A stretch of 60,145 bases of DNA from CAYOHP01 sp964403795 [NCBI: uncultured bacterium] (GTDB lineage Bacteria > Muiribacteriota > UBA6191 > CAZXTJ01). Below are positions 7,012 to 15,967 of this stretch, piece after piece (within the stretch, counting starts at the first letter, position 1; each line of letters opens with the position of its first letter). Location: the NCBI GenBank assembly GCA_964403795.1, contig CAYOHP010000018.1, positions 16,861 through 77,005 on the forward strand, in the 5' to 3' direction. The notes beneath the pieces are model-generated. The model did not search any database and had not been told where the DNA came from. It saw only the letters and a list, made by a program, of their open reading frames with translations. The position numbers were made by a program, and so were the translations under genes.

Positions 7012-9780
7012 ATGCCGATGGAATCCGGGGCGACTTGTCGATTCGACGGTTCGCCCCGGAGTCCCGAAGCGAGGTCCTGCATCCCGCCCCTGGCGATCGG
7101 CGATACCCCGGATCCGCTCCTGGCCGTGGCTGGGCTCATGGCCGGAGCCGGTCTCGTGCTGCTCGCGATGCTGGCCGCGGGCCCCCGGATCCAGGTCTGG
7201 GTCGGAACCTGGGGGCGCAGCCTGGGGGCGGCGCTGCTCGGCGGCATCCTGGCCCTGGTGGCCGGTGGCGTCGTGGCCCAGTCGGGGACGGGAAGCGGCG
7301 CGGCGCGGGACGCCGGGAGCGGGAGGAGCTCCGGCGGCCGGAACCGCTTCGCGCCGAGGCGGGTGCCGAGGCCCGAGCCCGCGGCCAGGGACACCGGGGC
7401 GGCGAATCCGCCTTCCCCTGCCGCCACCGCCCCGAGCGGGACGGGGACGGGTACCGGCAGTAGCACGCCCGACCTCGAGGAACCGACCACGGTCGACTTC
7501 CGGGATGTGGACATCAAGGTGGTGCTGCACTTCCTGGCCGAGCGCACCCGCACCAACTATTTCTTCGATCCCTCGATCGCGGCCCGGATCACGGTGATCG
7601 GGCCGCACCCGATCCCGCTGAGGGAAGCGGTTTCGTTCCTGGAGGCCGCCCTCGAGAGCCGCGGCTACACGGTGGTCGACTCGGGGAGCTTCAAGGAAGT
7701 GATCCCCCGCAAGAAGGCGCCCCAGAGCGACGTGCCGCTCCGCTTCGAGCCCGGGGTCGACGCCGACGCCAGCCCGCTCGAGAAGGAGCGCACGGTGACC
7801 GAGATGATCGAGCTGCGCCACGCCCCGATCGCCGAGATCAAGGCCGCCATCGCCGGATTGGTGTCGGAGGCCGGGAACCTGGTGGAGCACGCCCCCTCGA
7901 ACCGACTGATCCTCACCGATTCGATCCGCAACCTGGAGCGGCTGCACCGGGTGATCGCCGAGCTCGACGTGCCGGTCCGGGGCAAGCGGGTGCACCTCAT
8001 GCCGGTACGCTTCCGCAAGGCCGACGACCTGGCCCGGGGCGTGACCGAGATCCTCGCCAAGGAGGAGGTCGAGAAGCGCCTTCCTCAGACCCGGGAGATG
8101 CTGGCAGCCCGGCCCGCGGTGCTTGCCGATCCGCCCCGCAACCTGCTCGTGGTGGTGGCTTCCAGCGAGGACGCGGCCCATATCCGGCGGCTGGTCGCCG
8201 ACCTCGACCTCGACCCCGGGGCCGGCCCCCCGGTGGAGCGGATCGCGCTGCGCTTCGCCGACCCCTCGGCGTTGGCGTCGCAGATCGGTACCGTGCTGAA
8301 GATCCCGGGTTCGGCCGAACCCCCGGGCTACGTGCTGGTGCCCGAGGTCCGCACCCGCTCGCTGCTGCTGCGCAGCGTGTCCCCGGCGTTGGCGGGCCGG
8401 ATCCGCACCTTGATCGACGAGCTCGACCAGCCCTCGGGCCCCACCGCCGCGAGCCGGATCCGGGTCTACCGCCTGAACTACGCCCGGGCCGAGGAGCTCT
8501 CCGGGGTGCTCCAGAGCGTCGAGATCACCCGGCCCACCTCGGAGGTCGCCCCGATCCCGGGGGCGGTGACGGGCGACGGGTCCGGGGCGCTCTTCAAGGT
8601 GGCCGCCGACGAACACACCAACTCGCTGGTGGTGACCGCGCCCGACGATCTCTTCCCCACCCTCGAGTCGGTGATCCGGGAGCTCGACGTGTTCAAGCCC
8701 CAGGTCATGGTCGAGGTGCTGATCGCCGAGGTCGACTACGACTGGGCCCGCGGCATGGGTCTCGACTTCAACGCCCTGAACACGAGCTCGAGCAGCACCA
8801 ACCGCCCGTTCGCGATCGGCAACGCCGACCAGATCGAGGGCCTCTTCGGGGGCGGACTCGCCAATGGGCTGAGCTTCGGAATGCTCCACGGGCGTACCTT
8901 CGACCCGGCGGCGGCAGCCAGCGGGAACATCGCCGAGCTCTCCAAGATCGGCCTGCTGGTGCGGATGTTCCAGAACTCCGCCCACGCCAACATCCTCTCC
9001 TCGCCGGTGCTCATGGCCAGCGACAACGAGACCTCGAAGATCGCGATCGGCGAGCGGATCCAGCTCCCGGCGAGCTTCGCCACCGCCGCCAACACCGGCC
9101 TGAACACCATCACCAGCTTCAACTCCGAGGACCTCGGGGTGATCCTCGAGATCACCCCCAGGGTGACCCACGACGGGCACGTGATCCTGAAGGTCGACCA
9201 GAAGATCAAGGCCCGTACCGGGGACGTGATCGGCGGACTCCAGACCCCGGTGCTCTCCAATCGCGAGGTCGCCACCCAGGTGCACGTGGCCGACGGCGAC
9301 ACCGTGGTGGTGGGCGGGCTGCTGAGCGAGGAGGAGAACCGCAGCGAATCGCGGATCCCGTTGCTCTCGAGCCTCCCCGGCATCGGCAAGCTCTTCCGCA
9401 GCCGTTCCCGCTCGACCCGCAAGACCAACCTGCTGGTCTTCCTCACTCCCCACATCCTGGGCGATGACGGGGCTTCCCGCCGCCTGACTTCCACCGCCCG
9501 CGAGGACCTGGCGCGGGACGTCGAACGCTCGCGGGCCGGCAAGGGATCGGTGCTGCGCCAGGTCTTCCAGCCGAGCCGCAGCCTGGGTCGCTTCCAGGCG
9601 GGGGAAGGCGGGGAGCGCTCGGCCGGGACTCGGGTGGGAGACCCGGGCCCGGAATCGGTCACCCCCGAGCCGGACAGGGCAGCGACCCGGGTCCGGATCG
9701 AATCCCTGTTCGCCCGGATCCGATCCGGGCTGCCGGAGTCGGAACCCGCACCGGGAGCCGCGCCCGCCGGGTCCGACTGA
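7012..9780 (+). CDS. gspD: type II secretion system secretin GspD
   Basis: The outer-membrane secretin channel. Domains in order: two hydrophobic stretches, the second ending LVAGGVVAQ as a plausible signal-peptide cleavage region; a Gly/Pro/Ser-rich linker; N0 (about 160-230, from TVDFRDVDIKVVL); N1 to N3 (about 264-560); and the secretin core (about 563-817) with VMVEVLIAEV, SSPVLMASDNE and VVVGGLL, ending LLVFLTPHIL. A tail of about 105 residues follows. Start choice is uncertain: ATGs at 7012, 7138 and 7168 are all in frame and none has a good ribosome site; the downstream ones give a more normal signal peptide. It sits between gspC and a flavoprotein gene that begins two bases after its stop codon. 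Confidence 0.93.
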   Translation: MPMESGATCRFDGSPRSPEARSCIPPLAIGDTPDPLLAVAGLMAGAGLVLLAMLAAGPRIQVWVGTWGRSLGAALLGGILALVAGGVVAQSGTGSGAARDAGSGRSSGGRNRFAPRRVPRPEPAARDTGAANPPSPAATAPSGTGTGTGSSTPDLEEPTTVDFRDVDIKVVLHFLAERTRTNYFFDPSIAARITVIGPHPIPLREAVSFLEAALESRGYTVVDSGSFKEVIPRKKAPQSDVPLRFEPGVDADASPLEKERTVTEMIELRHAPIAEIKAAIAGLVSEAGNLVEHAPSNRLILTDSIRNLERLHRVIAELDVPVRGKRVHLMPVRFRKADDLARGVTEILAKEEVEKRLPQTREMLAARPAVLADPPRNLLVVVASSEDAAHIRRLVADLDLDPGAGPPVERIALRFADPSALASQIGTVLKIPGSAEPPGYVLVPEVRTRSLLLRSVSPALAGRIRTLIDELDQPSGPTAASRIRVYRLNYARAEELSGVLQSVEITRPTSEVAPIPGAVTGDGSGALFKVAADEHTNSLVVTAPDDLFPTLESVIRELDVFKPQVMVEVLIAEVDYDWARGMGLDFNALNTSSSSTNRPFAIGNADQIEGLFGGGLANGLSFGMLHGRTFDPAAAASGNIAELSKIGLLVRMFQNSAHANILSSPVLMASDNETSKIAIGERIQLPASFATAANTGLNTITSFNSEDLGVILEITPRVTHDGHVILKVDQKIKARTGDVIGGLQTPVLSNREVATQVHVADGDTVVVGGLLSEEENRSESRIPLLSSLPGIGKLFRSRSRSTRKTNLLVFLTPHILGDDGASRRLTSTAREDLARDVERSRAGKGSVLRQVFQPSRSLGRFQAGEGGERSAGTRVGDPGPESVTPEPDRAATRVRIESLFARIRSGLPESEPAPGAAPAGSD

Positions 9781-9781
9781 C

Positions 9782-10993
9782 ATGGCGGAAGGCCCGGTGC
9801 TGGTGGTCGGGGCCGGACCCGCAGGCCTCATGGCGGCCGAGGCCGCGGCGCTTGCCGGCGCACGTGTCCAGGTGGCCCACAGTCTTCCCTACCCGGGCCG
9901 GAAGTTCCTGGTGGCGGGGAAGGGCGGCCTGAACCTCACCCACTCCGAGCCGCTGGAACGGTTCGTCGGCCGGTTCCGGGGAGGGGAGGAGCGGTGGCCA
10001 GGGCTGCTCCGGGACTTCGGACCCTCGCAGGTGCGTACCTGGTGCGCCGGGCTGGGGATCGAGACCTGGGTGGGGTCGAGCGGTCGGGTGTTCCCGGTGG
10101 GTGACCGGGCCGGGGCGCTGCTGGCCGCGTGGCTGGAACGGCTGCGCCACGCAGGGGTCGAGTTCCGGGCCCACCATCGACTGGTGGGCCTGGGTACCGG
10201 GGAAGGCGGGCTGGGGATCCGCTTCGCTGCCCCGGAAGGCGAATCCTCGGTCCGACCCGCCGCAGTGGTGCTGGCGCTCGGCGGCGGATCCTGGCCGGAG
10301 ACCGGATCGGATGCGGGATGGATCCCGGTGTTCGAGGCGGTCGGCGTGGCGGTCACTCCGCTCGCTGCCTCGAACTGCGGCTACGAGGTGTCCTGGCCCC
10401 CGGAATTCCTGGCGGCCTTCGAGGGCCAGGCCATGAAGAGCGTGGCCGTCGGGTTCGAGGGACGATGGGTGCGAGGCGACCCGATCGTGACCCGCTACGG
10501 GATCGAAGGCGGTGCGATCTACGCCCTCTCGGGCGCGCTACGCGACCGTACTCCCTGCGAGATCCTGGTCGACCTGAAGCCCGACCTGCCGGTCGATCGC
10601 CTGGTCGAGCGACTCGCCGGATTCCGGGGCAAGGGCTCGCTGGCACGCCGGGCGGGGATCGCCTGGAAGCTCGGCCCCCCGGCCCGGGGCCTCCTGGCCT
10701 GGGCGGCCACGGTCCGAGGGGGTGGCGACGACCGGCAGGCCCTGGCGGTCCTCGCCAAGGCGGTTCCGCTGCGGCTGGAGGGGCCTCGCCCCATGGCCGA
10801 GGCGATCTCGACCGCGGGCGGGGTGGCCTGGTCCGAGGTCGATCCGGACCTCATGGTGAGGCGCCTGCCGGGGCTGTTCCTGGCCGGAGAGATGCTCGAC
10901 TGGGACGCGCCCACCGGCGGCTACCTCCTGACCGGGTGCCTCGCCACCGGGTTCCGGGCGGGACGGGCGGCCGCTGCCTGGGCAGATCGGTAG
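9782..10993 (+). CDS. HI0933/YhiN-type NAD(P)/FAD-dependent flavoprotein
   Basis: The N-terminus has the dinucleotide-binding fingerprint VVGAGPAGLMAAE (8-20). It is followed by GRKFLVAGKGGLNLTHSE, characteristic of the HI0933-like flavoproteins, in particular the TIGR03862 group. A late MLDWDAPTGGYLLTGC motif closes the FAD site. Length (403 aa) fits the family. Its physiological reaction is not known. The ATG begins two bases after the gspD stop, so it is probably translated from the same message, though a role in secretion is not indicated by anything else. The kinase gene at 11029 follows after 35 bases. Confidence 0.88.
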   Translation: MAEGPVLVVGAGPAGLMAAEAAALAGARVQVAHSLPYPGRKFLVAGKGGLNLTHSEPLERFVGRFRGGEERWPGLLRDFGPSQVRTWCAGLGIETWVGSSGRVFPVGDRAGALLAAWLERLRHAGVEFRAHHRLVGLGTGEGGLGIRFAAPEGESSVRPAAVVLALGGGSWPETGSDAGWIPVFEAVGVAVTPLAASNCGYEVSWPPEFLAAFEGQAMKSVAVGFEGRWVRGDPIVTRYGIEGGAIYALSGALRDRTPCEILVDLKPDLPVDRLVERLAGFRGKGSLARRAGIAWKLGPPARGLLAWAATVRGGGDDRQALAVLAKAVPLRLEGPRPMAEAISTAGGVAWSEVDPDLMVRRLPGLFLAGEMLDWDAPTGGYLLTGCLATGFRAGRAAAAWADR

Positions 10994-11028
10994 GGGGGCG
11001 CCCCACCTTGGCGGGTACCGTGGAGCCC

Positions 11029-13116
11029 ATGGACGAGCCGTTCCCCGAGGCCCTGACCGCACGCTACGAACCGATCCGGCAACTGGGCCGGGGCGGCTTC
11101 GGCCAGGTGGTCCTGGTCCGGGACCGGAAACTCGCCCGGACCGCGGCGCTGAAGCTCATGCGGGAGGGCCTCGCCGACCCCGTCGAACGGACCCGCTTCG
11201 AGCGCGAGGCGCAGGCCCTGGCCGCACTGCGCCACCCCGGGATCCCGGCCCTGTACGACGCCGAGACCCTGCCTGACGGGCGACCCTGGATCGCCATGGA
11301 GTTCCTGGCGGGAGGCAGTGCCGCGGCGCGTCTGGCCCGCCTGGGACCCTTCCCGGAGGAAACGGTGCGGAACTGGGGAAGGATCCTGGCGGAGGCCCTG
11401 GAAGCCGTCCATGGGGAAGGGATCCTGCACCGGGACCTGAAGCCCGAGAACGTCCTGCTGCGCGGTCCCGACGGGCCTCCCCTCCTGGGGGACTTCGGAC
11501 TGGCTCTGGGCCACGAGCCCCGGCTCACCCGGGAGGGGATGATCGTCGGGACTCCGGCGACCATGGCTCCCGAGATCCTCGCCGGGCAGTCGCCCGGCCG
11601 GGAGGCCGACCAATTCTCGCTGGCCGCCACCCTGTTCGAACTGGCCACCGGGGAGACGATCTGGGGGCAACGGGAACCTCTCGAGGTGGTGCGGGCCTCG
11701 ACCCGGGTCGACCCCGCGGCCCGGGCCCGGGAACGCCTCCCCGGGACGCTCGGTGCGGTGCTCGCCCGGGCCATGGCGCGGGACCCCTCCCGGAGGTTCC
11801 CGGACGCGGGCACCCTGGCTCGGGAGCTTGGCGGGGAACCCGCGGAGGACGCCTGGACCGGGAGCGAGCGGGACGGGGACCCCTTCCGCACCGCACCTAC
11901 CGCCTCGATGCCTGCCTTCCCGGATCCCCGGAGCGCCCTCGAAGCCACCCGGGAAGGACCGGCCGGATACCAGGACGAGGAGACGCGTGCAGTCCGTGCC
12001 GAAGGGTCCGGGTCGAGGCCCGCTGGCCGGCTCCCGGTCGTCATGGCCGTGTCGATCGGTCTGGGGATCCTCTCGTTCCTCGGGCTCCCGGGGTTCCGGA
12101 GAGGCTCGGGGCCGGGGACCATCGGGACGGGAACCGTCGTCCCCCCGGTCCAGGCCACCGTCGATGCGAGGCTGGAGGCGATCCTGGCCGACCTCCGGAC
12201 CCAGACCGATCAGATCGCGGCAGGGCACCACGACACCGCGGGCAGGCTCTCGCTCTTCCGGGACGAGACACGCTCCCTCCATGCAAGACAGGCGGCAGCC
12301 GGCTTCGAGAAACCCGAGTTCCTCGACCGCTACCGACGCATGGTCGTGACCGCCCGCCAGGCCCTGGAAGCGGCGCCGGTGGGCAAGGCCAGTCCCGCGG
12401 TCCCCGAGGTGATCCGGTCCATCGAGCTGCTCCTGCACCTGATCGAGGATCTGCGGGCGGTGGCCGAGGGCAGCGAGAGGCATATCCCGGATGCCTTCGG
12501 CCAGGCCCCGGAGCAGTTCGACGCGATCGAACGCCAGCGCGCCCGGGTGGACTCGGCCTCGATCACCGCCGCCACCCTGGTCGGACCCCTGATCGAGGTC
12601 GAAGGACCCGACCGCAGTCCCGCCTTGTCGGCCGCAGCGTCCCTGGAGAGCATCATCCGCCTCGAGGGGGATCCGAGGGTCCTGGACGCGATCGATGCCG
12701 CGATCGAGACACCCGTCCCCGACCAGGGCTTCCGGGACCTCCAGCGCCGGCTCCCGGAGCTCGCCGCCAAGTACCTTCGCCTGGAAATGATCTCGTGCGA
12801 CCGGGCCTTCGATCTGTTCCGGAGGACCCGGGGCAGTCTGGAGCGCTCCCGATCGGGCCCGGGCGTCTTCCAGATCTGGATCCTGGGGGGCCTGCTCGCC
12901 GACTGGTCGTACCTCCATGGAAAGTGCCCGGATCTGGAGGTGGCCGCGGAGGCGGAACGTCTGGCGGACCTCGCGACCGGGCTTCCACCTCACCGCGACC
13001 TCCGGGGCGTCCTGGACGAGACCGGGAAGTGGATCGGAGAACTGGAAAGGCGTGGGGAGCCCATCCCACCGGGGTTGGCCCGGCTGCGCGACGAGGTCGG
13101 GCCCAAGGTTCCCTGA
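11029..13116 (+). CDS. membrane Ser/Thr protein kinase with helical C-terminal domain (kinase 1)
   Basis: A Hanks-type kinase with intact catalysis: LGRGGFGQV loop (19-27), Lys42, HRDLKPEN (134-141), DFG (155-157) and APE (180-182). A low-complexity segment follows and then one membrane span at about 335-355. The remaining ~340 residues have no recognisable domain; they look mainly helical, with many Arg, Leu and Glu and a few Cys and Trp, and are probably outside the cytoplasm. The ATG is preceded by TGGAG at very short spacing; an in-frame GTG lies three codons upstream. It follows gspC, gspD and the flavoprotein on the same strand with a 35-base gap. Phosphorylation targets are unknown. 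Confidence 0.92.
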   Translation: MDEPFPEALTARYEPIRQLGRGGFGQVVLVRDRKLARTAALKLMREGLADPVERTRFEREAQALAALRHPGIPALYDAETLPDGRPWIAMEFLAGGSAAARLARLGPFPEETVRNWGRILAEALEAVHGEGILHRDLKPENVLLRGPDGPPLLGDFGLALGHEPRLTREGMIVGTPATMAPEILAGQSPGREADQFSLAATLFELATGETIWGQREPLEVVRASTRVDPAARARERLPGTLGAVLARAMARDPSRRFPDAGTLARELGGEPAEDAWTGSERDGDPFRTAPTASMPAFPDPRSALEATREGPAGYQDEETRAVRAEGSGSRPAGRLPVVMAVSIGLGILSFLGLPGFRRGSGPGTIGTGTVVPPVQATVDARLEAILADLRTQTDQIAAGHHDTAGRLSLFRDETRSLHARQAAAGFEKPEFLDRYRRMVVTARQALEAAPVGKASPAVPEVIRSIELLLHLIEDLRAVAEGSERHIPDAFGQAPEQFDAIERQRARVDSASITAATLVGPLIEVEGPDRSPALSAAASLESIIRLEGDPRVLDAIDAAIETPVPDQGFRDLQRRLPELAAKYLRLEMISCDRAFDLFRRTRGSLERSRSGPGVFQIWILGGLLADWSYLHGKCPDLEVAAEAERLADLATGLPPHRDLRGVLDETGKWIGELERRGEPIPPGLARLRDEVGPKVP

Positions 13117-13226
13117 GCCTCCGAGGGGATTTCCCCGACCGGCTCCGTCCCCACCTGCGAACCGGCCCGACTGGCGAAACCGCCTCCAGCCTGGCACGGT
13201 AGTCGGGTTGGAAGAAGGGATCCCTC

Positions 13227-13943
13227 CTGCCCACGCACCATGCCCTGACTCCCTTGGCCCTGGCTCTCGTCCTGTGTGCCGTCCCCGCCCGGGGCCAGCT
13301 CGGCATGGGGGACGAGGACGCCCCCCGCGGTCCGCAACGCGCCCGGGCCAGGGATCGGGACGAGCCCCGCGCCAAAGCCGCAGTGGTCCCGGCCACCCGG
13401 GGAACCTTCCTGGGGCGCGGGATCGCCAGCCACTACGGGTACGGGGACATCTTCCATGGCCGGCCCACCGCCAACGGCGAGCGCTTCGACCGTAACGGCA
13501 TGACCTGCGCCATGCAGCGGTATCCCAGGGGCACCGTCCCGGCCGGCCGGGACTACGACCGGCTCCAGCCATGCGCCCAGGCGAAGGTGCGCCCCCTGTC
13601 CGCAAGCCAGCTCCCTGCCGGTTTCCCACTCGAACTCTCCGACGCCATCTCCTCGGGCGCCGACCCTCGGCGGGCCCAGGGCCAGGTCTGGGTCCGGGTA
13701 GTCCTGGAGGAAGGCCCGAGTCCACGTCGCCAGATCTTCGTCCGGGTCACCGATCGCGGTCCCTACGAGAATGGGCGTTGCGATCGCCGGGACCGCCGGA
13801 CCAGGTACCAGATCCCGCATCCCGAGCGGATCATCGACCTCTCGAGCGGAGCCCTGCGGACCCTGCTCGGCGATGGGGGCCAGGGGAGTCCGAGCCGGGG
13901 ACTCGTCCCGGTCAGCGTGTGGCTGGTGGAACGCCCGGGATAG
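13227..13943 (+). CDS. RlpA-like double-psi beta-barrel protein, exported
   Basis: The mature part carries the RlpA signature: GIASHYGYGDIFHGRPTANG, an Asn-Gly-Met-Thr-Cys-Ala motif, RVTDRGPY and a final IDLS with SVWLVE. RlpA proteins bind or cleave denuded peptidoglycan and act in the periplasm or outer membrane. The frame has no in-frame ATG near the start. CTG at 13227, preceded by AAGGGA at good spacing, gives a complete signal peptide ending around PARGQ; TTG at 13254 is the alternative and gives a shortened one. There is no lipobox Cys and no SPOR domain, unlike E. coli RlpA. It is convergent with the lipoprotein gene ending at 13953, nine bases away. Confidence 0.82.
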   Translation: MPTHHALTPLALALVLCAVPARGQLGMGDEDAPRGPQRARARDRDEPRAKAAVVPATRGTFLGRGIASHYGYGDIFHGRPTANGERFDRNGMTCAMQRYPRGTVPAGRDYDRLQPCAQAKVRPLSASQLPAGFPLELSDAISSGADPRRAQGQVWVRVVLEEGPSPRRQIFVRVTDRGPYENGRCDRRDRRTRYQIPHPERIIDLSSGALRTLLGDGGQGSPSRGLVPVSVWLVERPG

Positions 13944-13952
13944 CCGCCGGCG

Positions 13953-14837
13953 TCATTCGACCTTGGCGAGCTGGAAGGTCTCCAGGCGGAAGCGGGGACC
14001 CCCGGAACAGGCCTCGAGCGAGAGGCCCTCGTCGATCCCGGTGGCCACGATCCGGGCACCGCTGGCCCAGGCCAGCGAGCGCAAGATCTCCACCTTGGAT
14101 CCCACCAGCTCGACCAGCGAGTCGTCCTCCAGGGCGACCAGGACGCAGTCCGGATTCCGGGGCGGAAGGTAGACGAGCCCCTGGAGCTGGATCCGATGGG
14201 GCCCGACCACCTCGATCTCCTCGACCTGGAGTCGGTCGCCGGCATCAAGCGGCAGGTCGATGGCCCGCACGCTGCCCTGGATCCGGACGAGCGAGTGGAG
14301 CGCCAGGGCCTTGAGCACCGCCTCGTCGCTGGCGACCAGGCCCACCAGCGGCAGGTCGGCAGCGACCAGCAGGTGCGGTGTGGTGGCCCGGAGGCTGACC
14401 GGGACCGACGAGGTGGAGGTCAGGAAATCGGGCCCTGCCTCGAGCACCCCGGTCTGGGCGAGCATGCGCTCGGCACCTTGCGTGATCGAGACCCCCAGGG
14501 GGAGCTCGATCCGGAACCAGCTCGACGACAGGCTCTCGCGCACCTCCGCCTCCGGGAAGCGAGCATCCAGGAAACGCTGGAAATCCGAATCCTCCATGGG
14601 CTGCTGGGTCCCGACCAGCAGGTGTCCGGCCCGGAAGCTCTCGCTCTGGGTGAGGGGCGCATGGATCACCCCGACCACGTCGACGGCCACCCGCTCGGTG
14701 TCGGGGACCAGATCGAGTCCGGCGATCGAACGATCGCCGCAGCCCGAGAGGCCCGGGCCGGAGAGGACCAGCAGAGCGAGTAGCATGGCCTTGATGGCCA
14801 GGACCCTGGGCTTGGATGGGACGGAATCGCCGCGCAT
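13953..14837 (-). CDS. lipoprotein, paralogue of the protein at 2459-3334
   Basis: A lipoprotein with a basic n-region, a hydrophobic stretch and Cys33 in the LSGC lipobox. Throughout its length it parallels the lipoprotein at 2459-3334, most clearly in VGVIHAPLTQS after the lipobox and in ARIVATGIDEGLS with EACSGG near the C-terminus. No known family was recognised. The ATG at 14837 keeps the Arg/Lys needed in a signal peptide; the ATG at 14786 would give only a short uncharged one. With the upstream start, its 5' end overlaps the oppositely oriented lipoprotein gene at 14794 by 44 bases. Its 3' end faces the RlpA-like gene. Confidence 0.8.
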   Translation of the reverse strand: MRGDSVPSKPRVLAIKAMLLALLVLSGPGLSGCGDRSIAGLDLVPDTERVAVDVVGVIHAPLTQSESFRAGHLLVGTQQPMEDSDFQRFLDARFPEAEVRESLSSSWFRIELPLGVSITQGAERMLAQTGVLEAGPDFLTSTSSVPVSLRATTPHLLVAADLPLVGLVASDEAVLKALALHSLVRIQGSVRAIDLPLDAGDRLQVEEIEVVGPHRIQLQGLVYLPPRNPDCVLVALEDDSLVELVGSKVEILRSLAWASGARIVATGIDEGLSLEACSGGPRFRLETFQLAKVE

Positions 14838-15960
14838 CACCCATGGTTTCGGCTGGTTCCGGCCGCGACGTGACATCCGGGTGCTCGCCGGCCTCGCCCT
14901 GATCCTGTCCGGATGCGGGGCGGACTCCTCACCGGTCCCGGTCCGGGTCGGCTTCCACTTCCAGGGCGAATGGCGGATCGACGACGCCGTCATGGGGCGA
15001 CCTGGGAGCCCCCAAGGGCTGGGCATGGTCCTCCGGTCCCCTGGCGGCCCCGGCGTCCCGCACCCCCGGGCCCTGGCCTTCGGGGACGGCTCCCGCAGTC
15101 TGGGTGTGGCTTCCAGCGACGGATCCCTCGTCCGGTACCGGCTCCCGGAAGGGATCGAGGTCTCGACCCATCGGCTCCCGACCCGCTGCCCCACGGCCCT
15201 GGGACTAGCCCCCGGGGAGGGGACCGCCTTGGTCGTCGACGCCCGGGGAGGGGTGGAGGCCCTGGATCTCGGCTCCGGCCGGCACCGGAGCTGGAGCCCG
15301 CCCCGAGGCTTCGGGACCTCGCCGGCCTCCACCGACGAGACCGGGAGCCGGGCCCTGGTGGCGACCTCCCAGGGGGTCCGGATCCTGGGCGCCCCGGACG
15401 GGAAGCCCCTGGCGAGCCTCGCCCTCCCGGACCCGGTCCGGAGCGGCCTGGTCGTCGCCCTGGCCTCCCCTTCCGGGGAACGGGTGGCGGCGATCGCCGA
15501 CGGGGGCCGGGTCTACGACACCGCCACCGGGGAGGTCCGCTTCGCCCTCTCCTGCTACCAGGACCTGGCGCTGGCCGTGGCCTTCTCGCCCGACGGAAGG
15601 CTGGTCGCCGCCAGCTGCGCCGACGGCCTGGTGGTCCAGGACACCCGGGACGGCTCGCTGGTGGCCGAGCTGGCCAGCGACGGCCTCCCGGTGGTGAAGC
15701 TCCGGTTCTCGCCCGATGGCCTCTACCTGGGGGCCGCCGCCCCGGAGGCCCGGCTCCAACTCTGGAGCCTGGGTCCGGAGGCCGGGCACATGCTGCTCGA
15801 AGCCCATCGGGACCCGATCCTCGACTTCGCCTTCTCGCCGGACGGATGCAGCCTGGCCGTTTCCGGCGAGGGGGGACAGCTGGTCGTCTGGGACCTCGAG
15901 GCCCTGGAGAAGCTGCGTCGCACCCGTACCGGCTTGCCGGTTCCTGCCCGCTCCTTATGA
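14794..15960 (+). CDS. WD40-like beta-propeller lipoprotein
   Basis: A lipobox (LILSGC, Cys41 from this start) is followed by about 345 residues with propeller repeats. The last three blades are clear, each with an FSPDG turn: AVAFSPDGRLVAAS, LRFSPDGLYLGAA and FAFSPDGCSLAVSG, the final one ending LVVWDLE. Earlier blades are weaker. It is probably a surface or periplasmic scaffold; no partner can be named. Start choice is open: ATG 14794 retains the basic residues RPRRDIR ahead of the hydrophobic core but overlaps the divergent lipoprotein gene; GTG 14881 avoids the overlap but leaves an uncharged n-region. The exported kinase-like gene begins seven bases after its stop, which suggests one operon. 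Confidence 0.8.
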   Translation: MARTLGLDGTESPRITHGFGWFRPRRDIRVLAGLALILSGCGADSSPVPVRVGFHFQGEWRIDDAVMGRPGSPQGLGMVLRSPGGPGVPHPRALAFGDGSRSLGVASSDGSLVRYRLPEGIEVSTHRLPTRCPTALGLAPGEGTALVVDARGGVEALDLGSGRHRSWSPPRGFGTSPASTDETGSRALVATSQGVRILGAPDGKPLASLALPDPVRSGLVVALASPSGERVAAIADGGRVYDTATGEVRFALSCYQDLALAVAFSPDGRLVAASCADGLVVQDTRDGSLVAELASDGLPVVKLRFSPDGLYLGAAAPEARLQLWSLGPEAGHMLLEAHRDPILDFAFSPDGCSLAVSGEGGQLVVWDLEALEKLRRTRTGLPVPARSL

Positions 15961-15967
15961 TGGCGGC

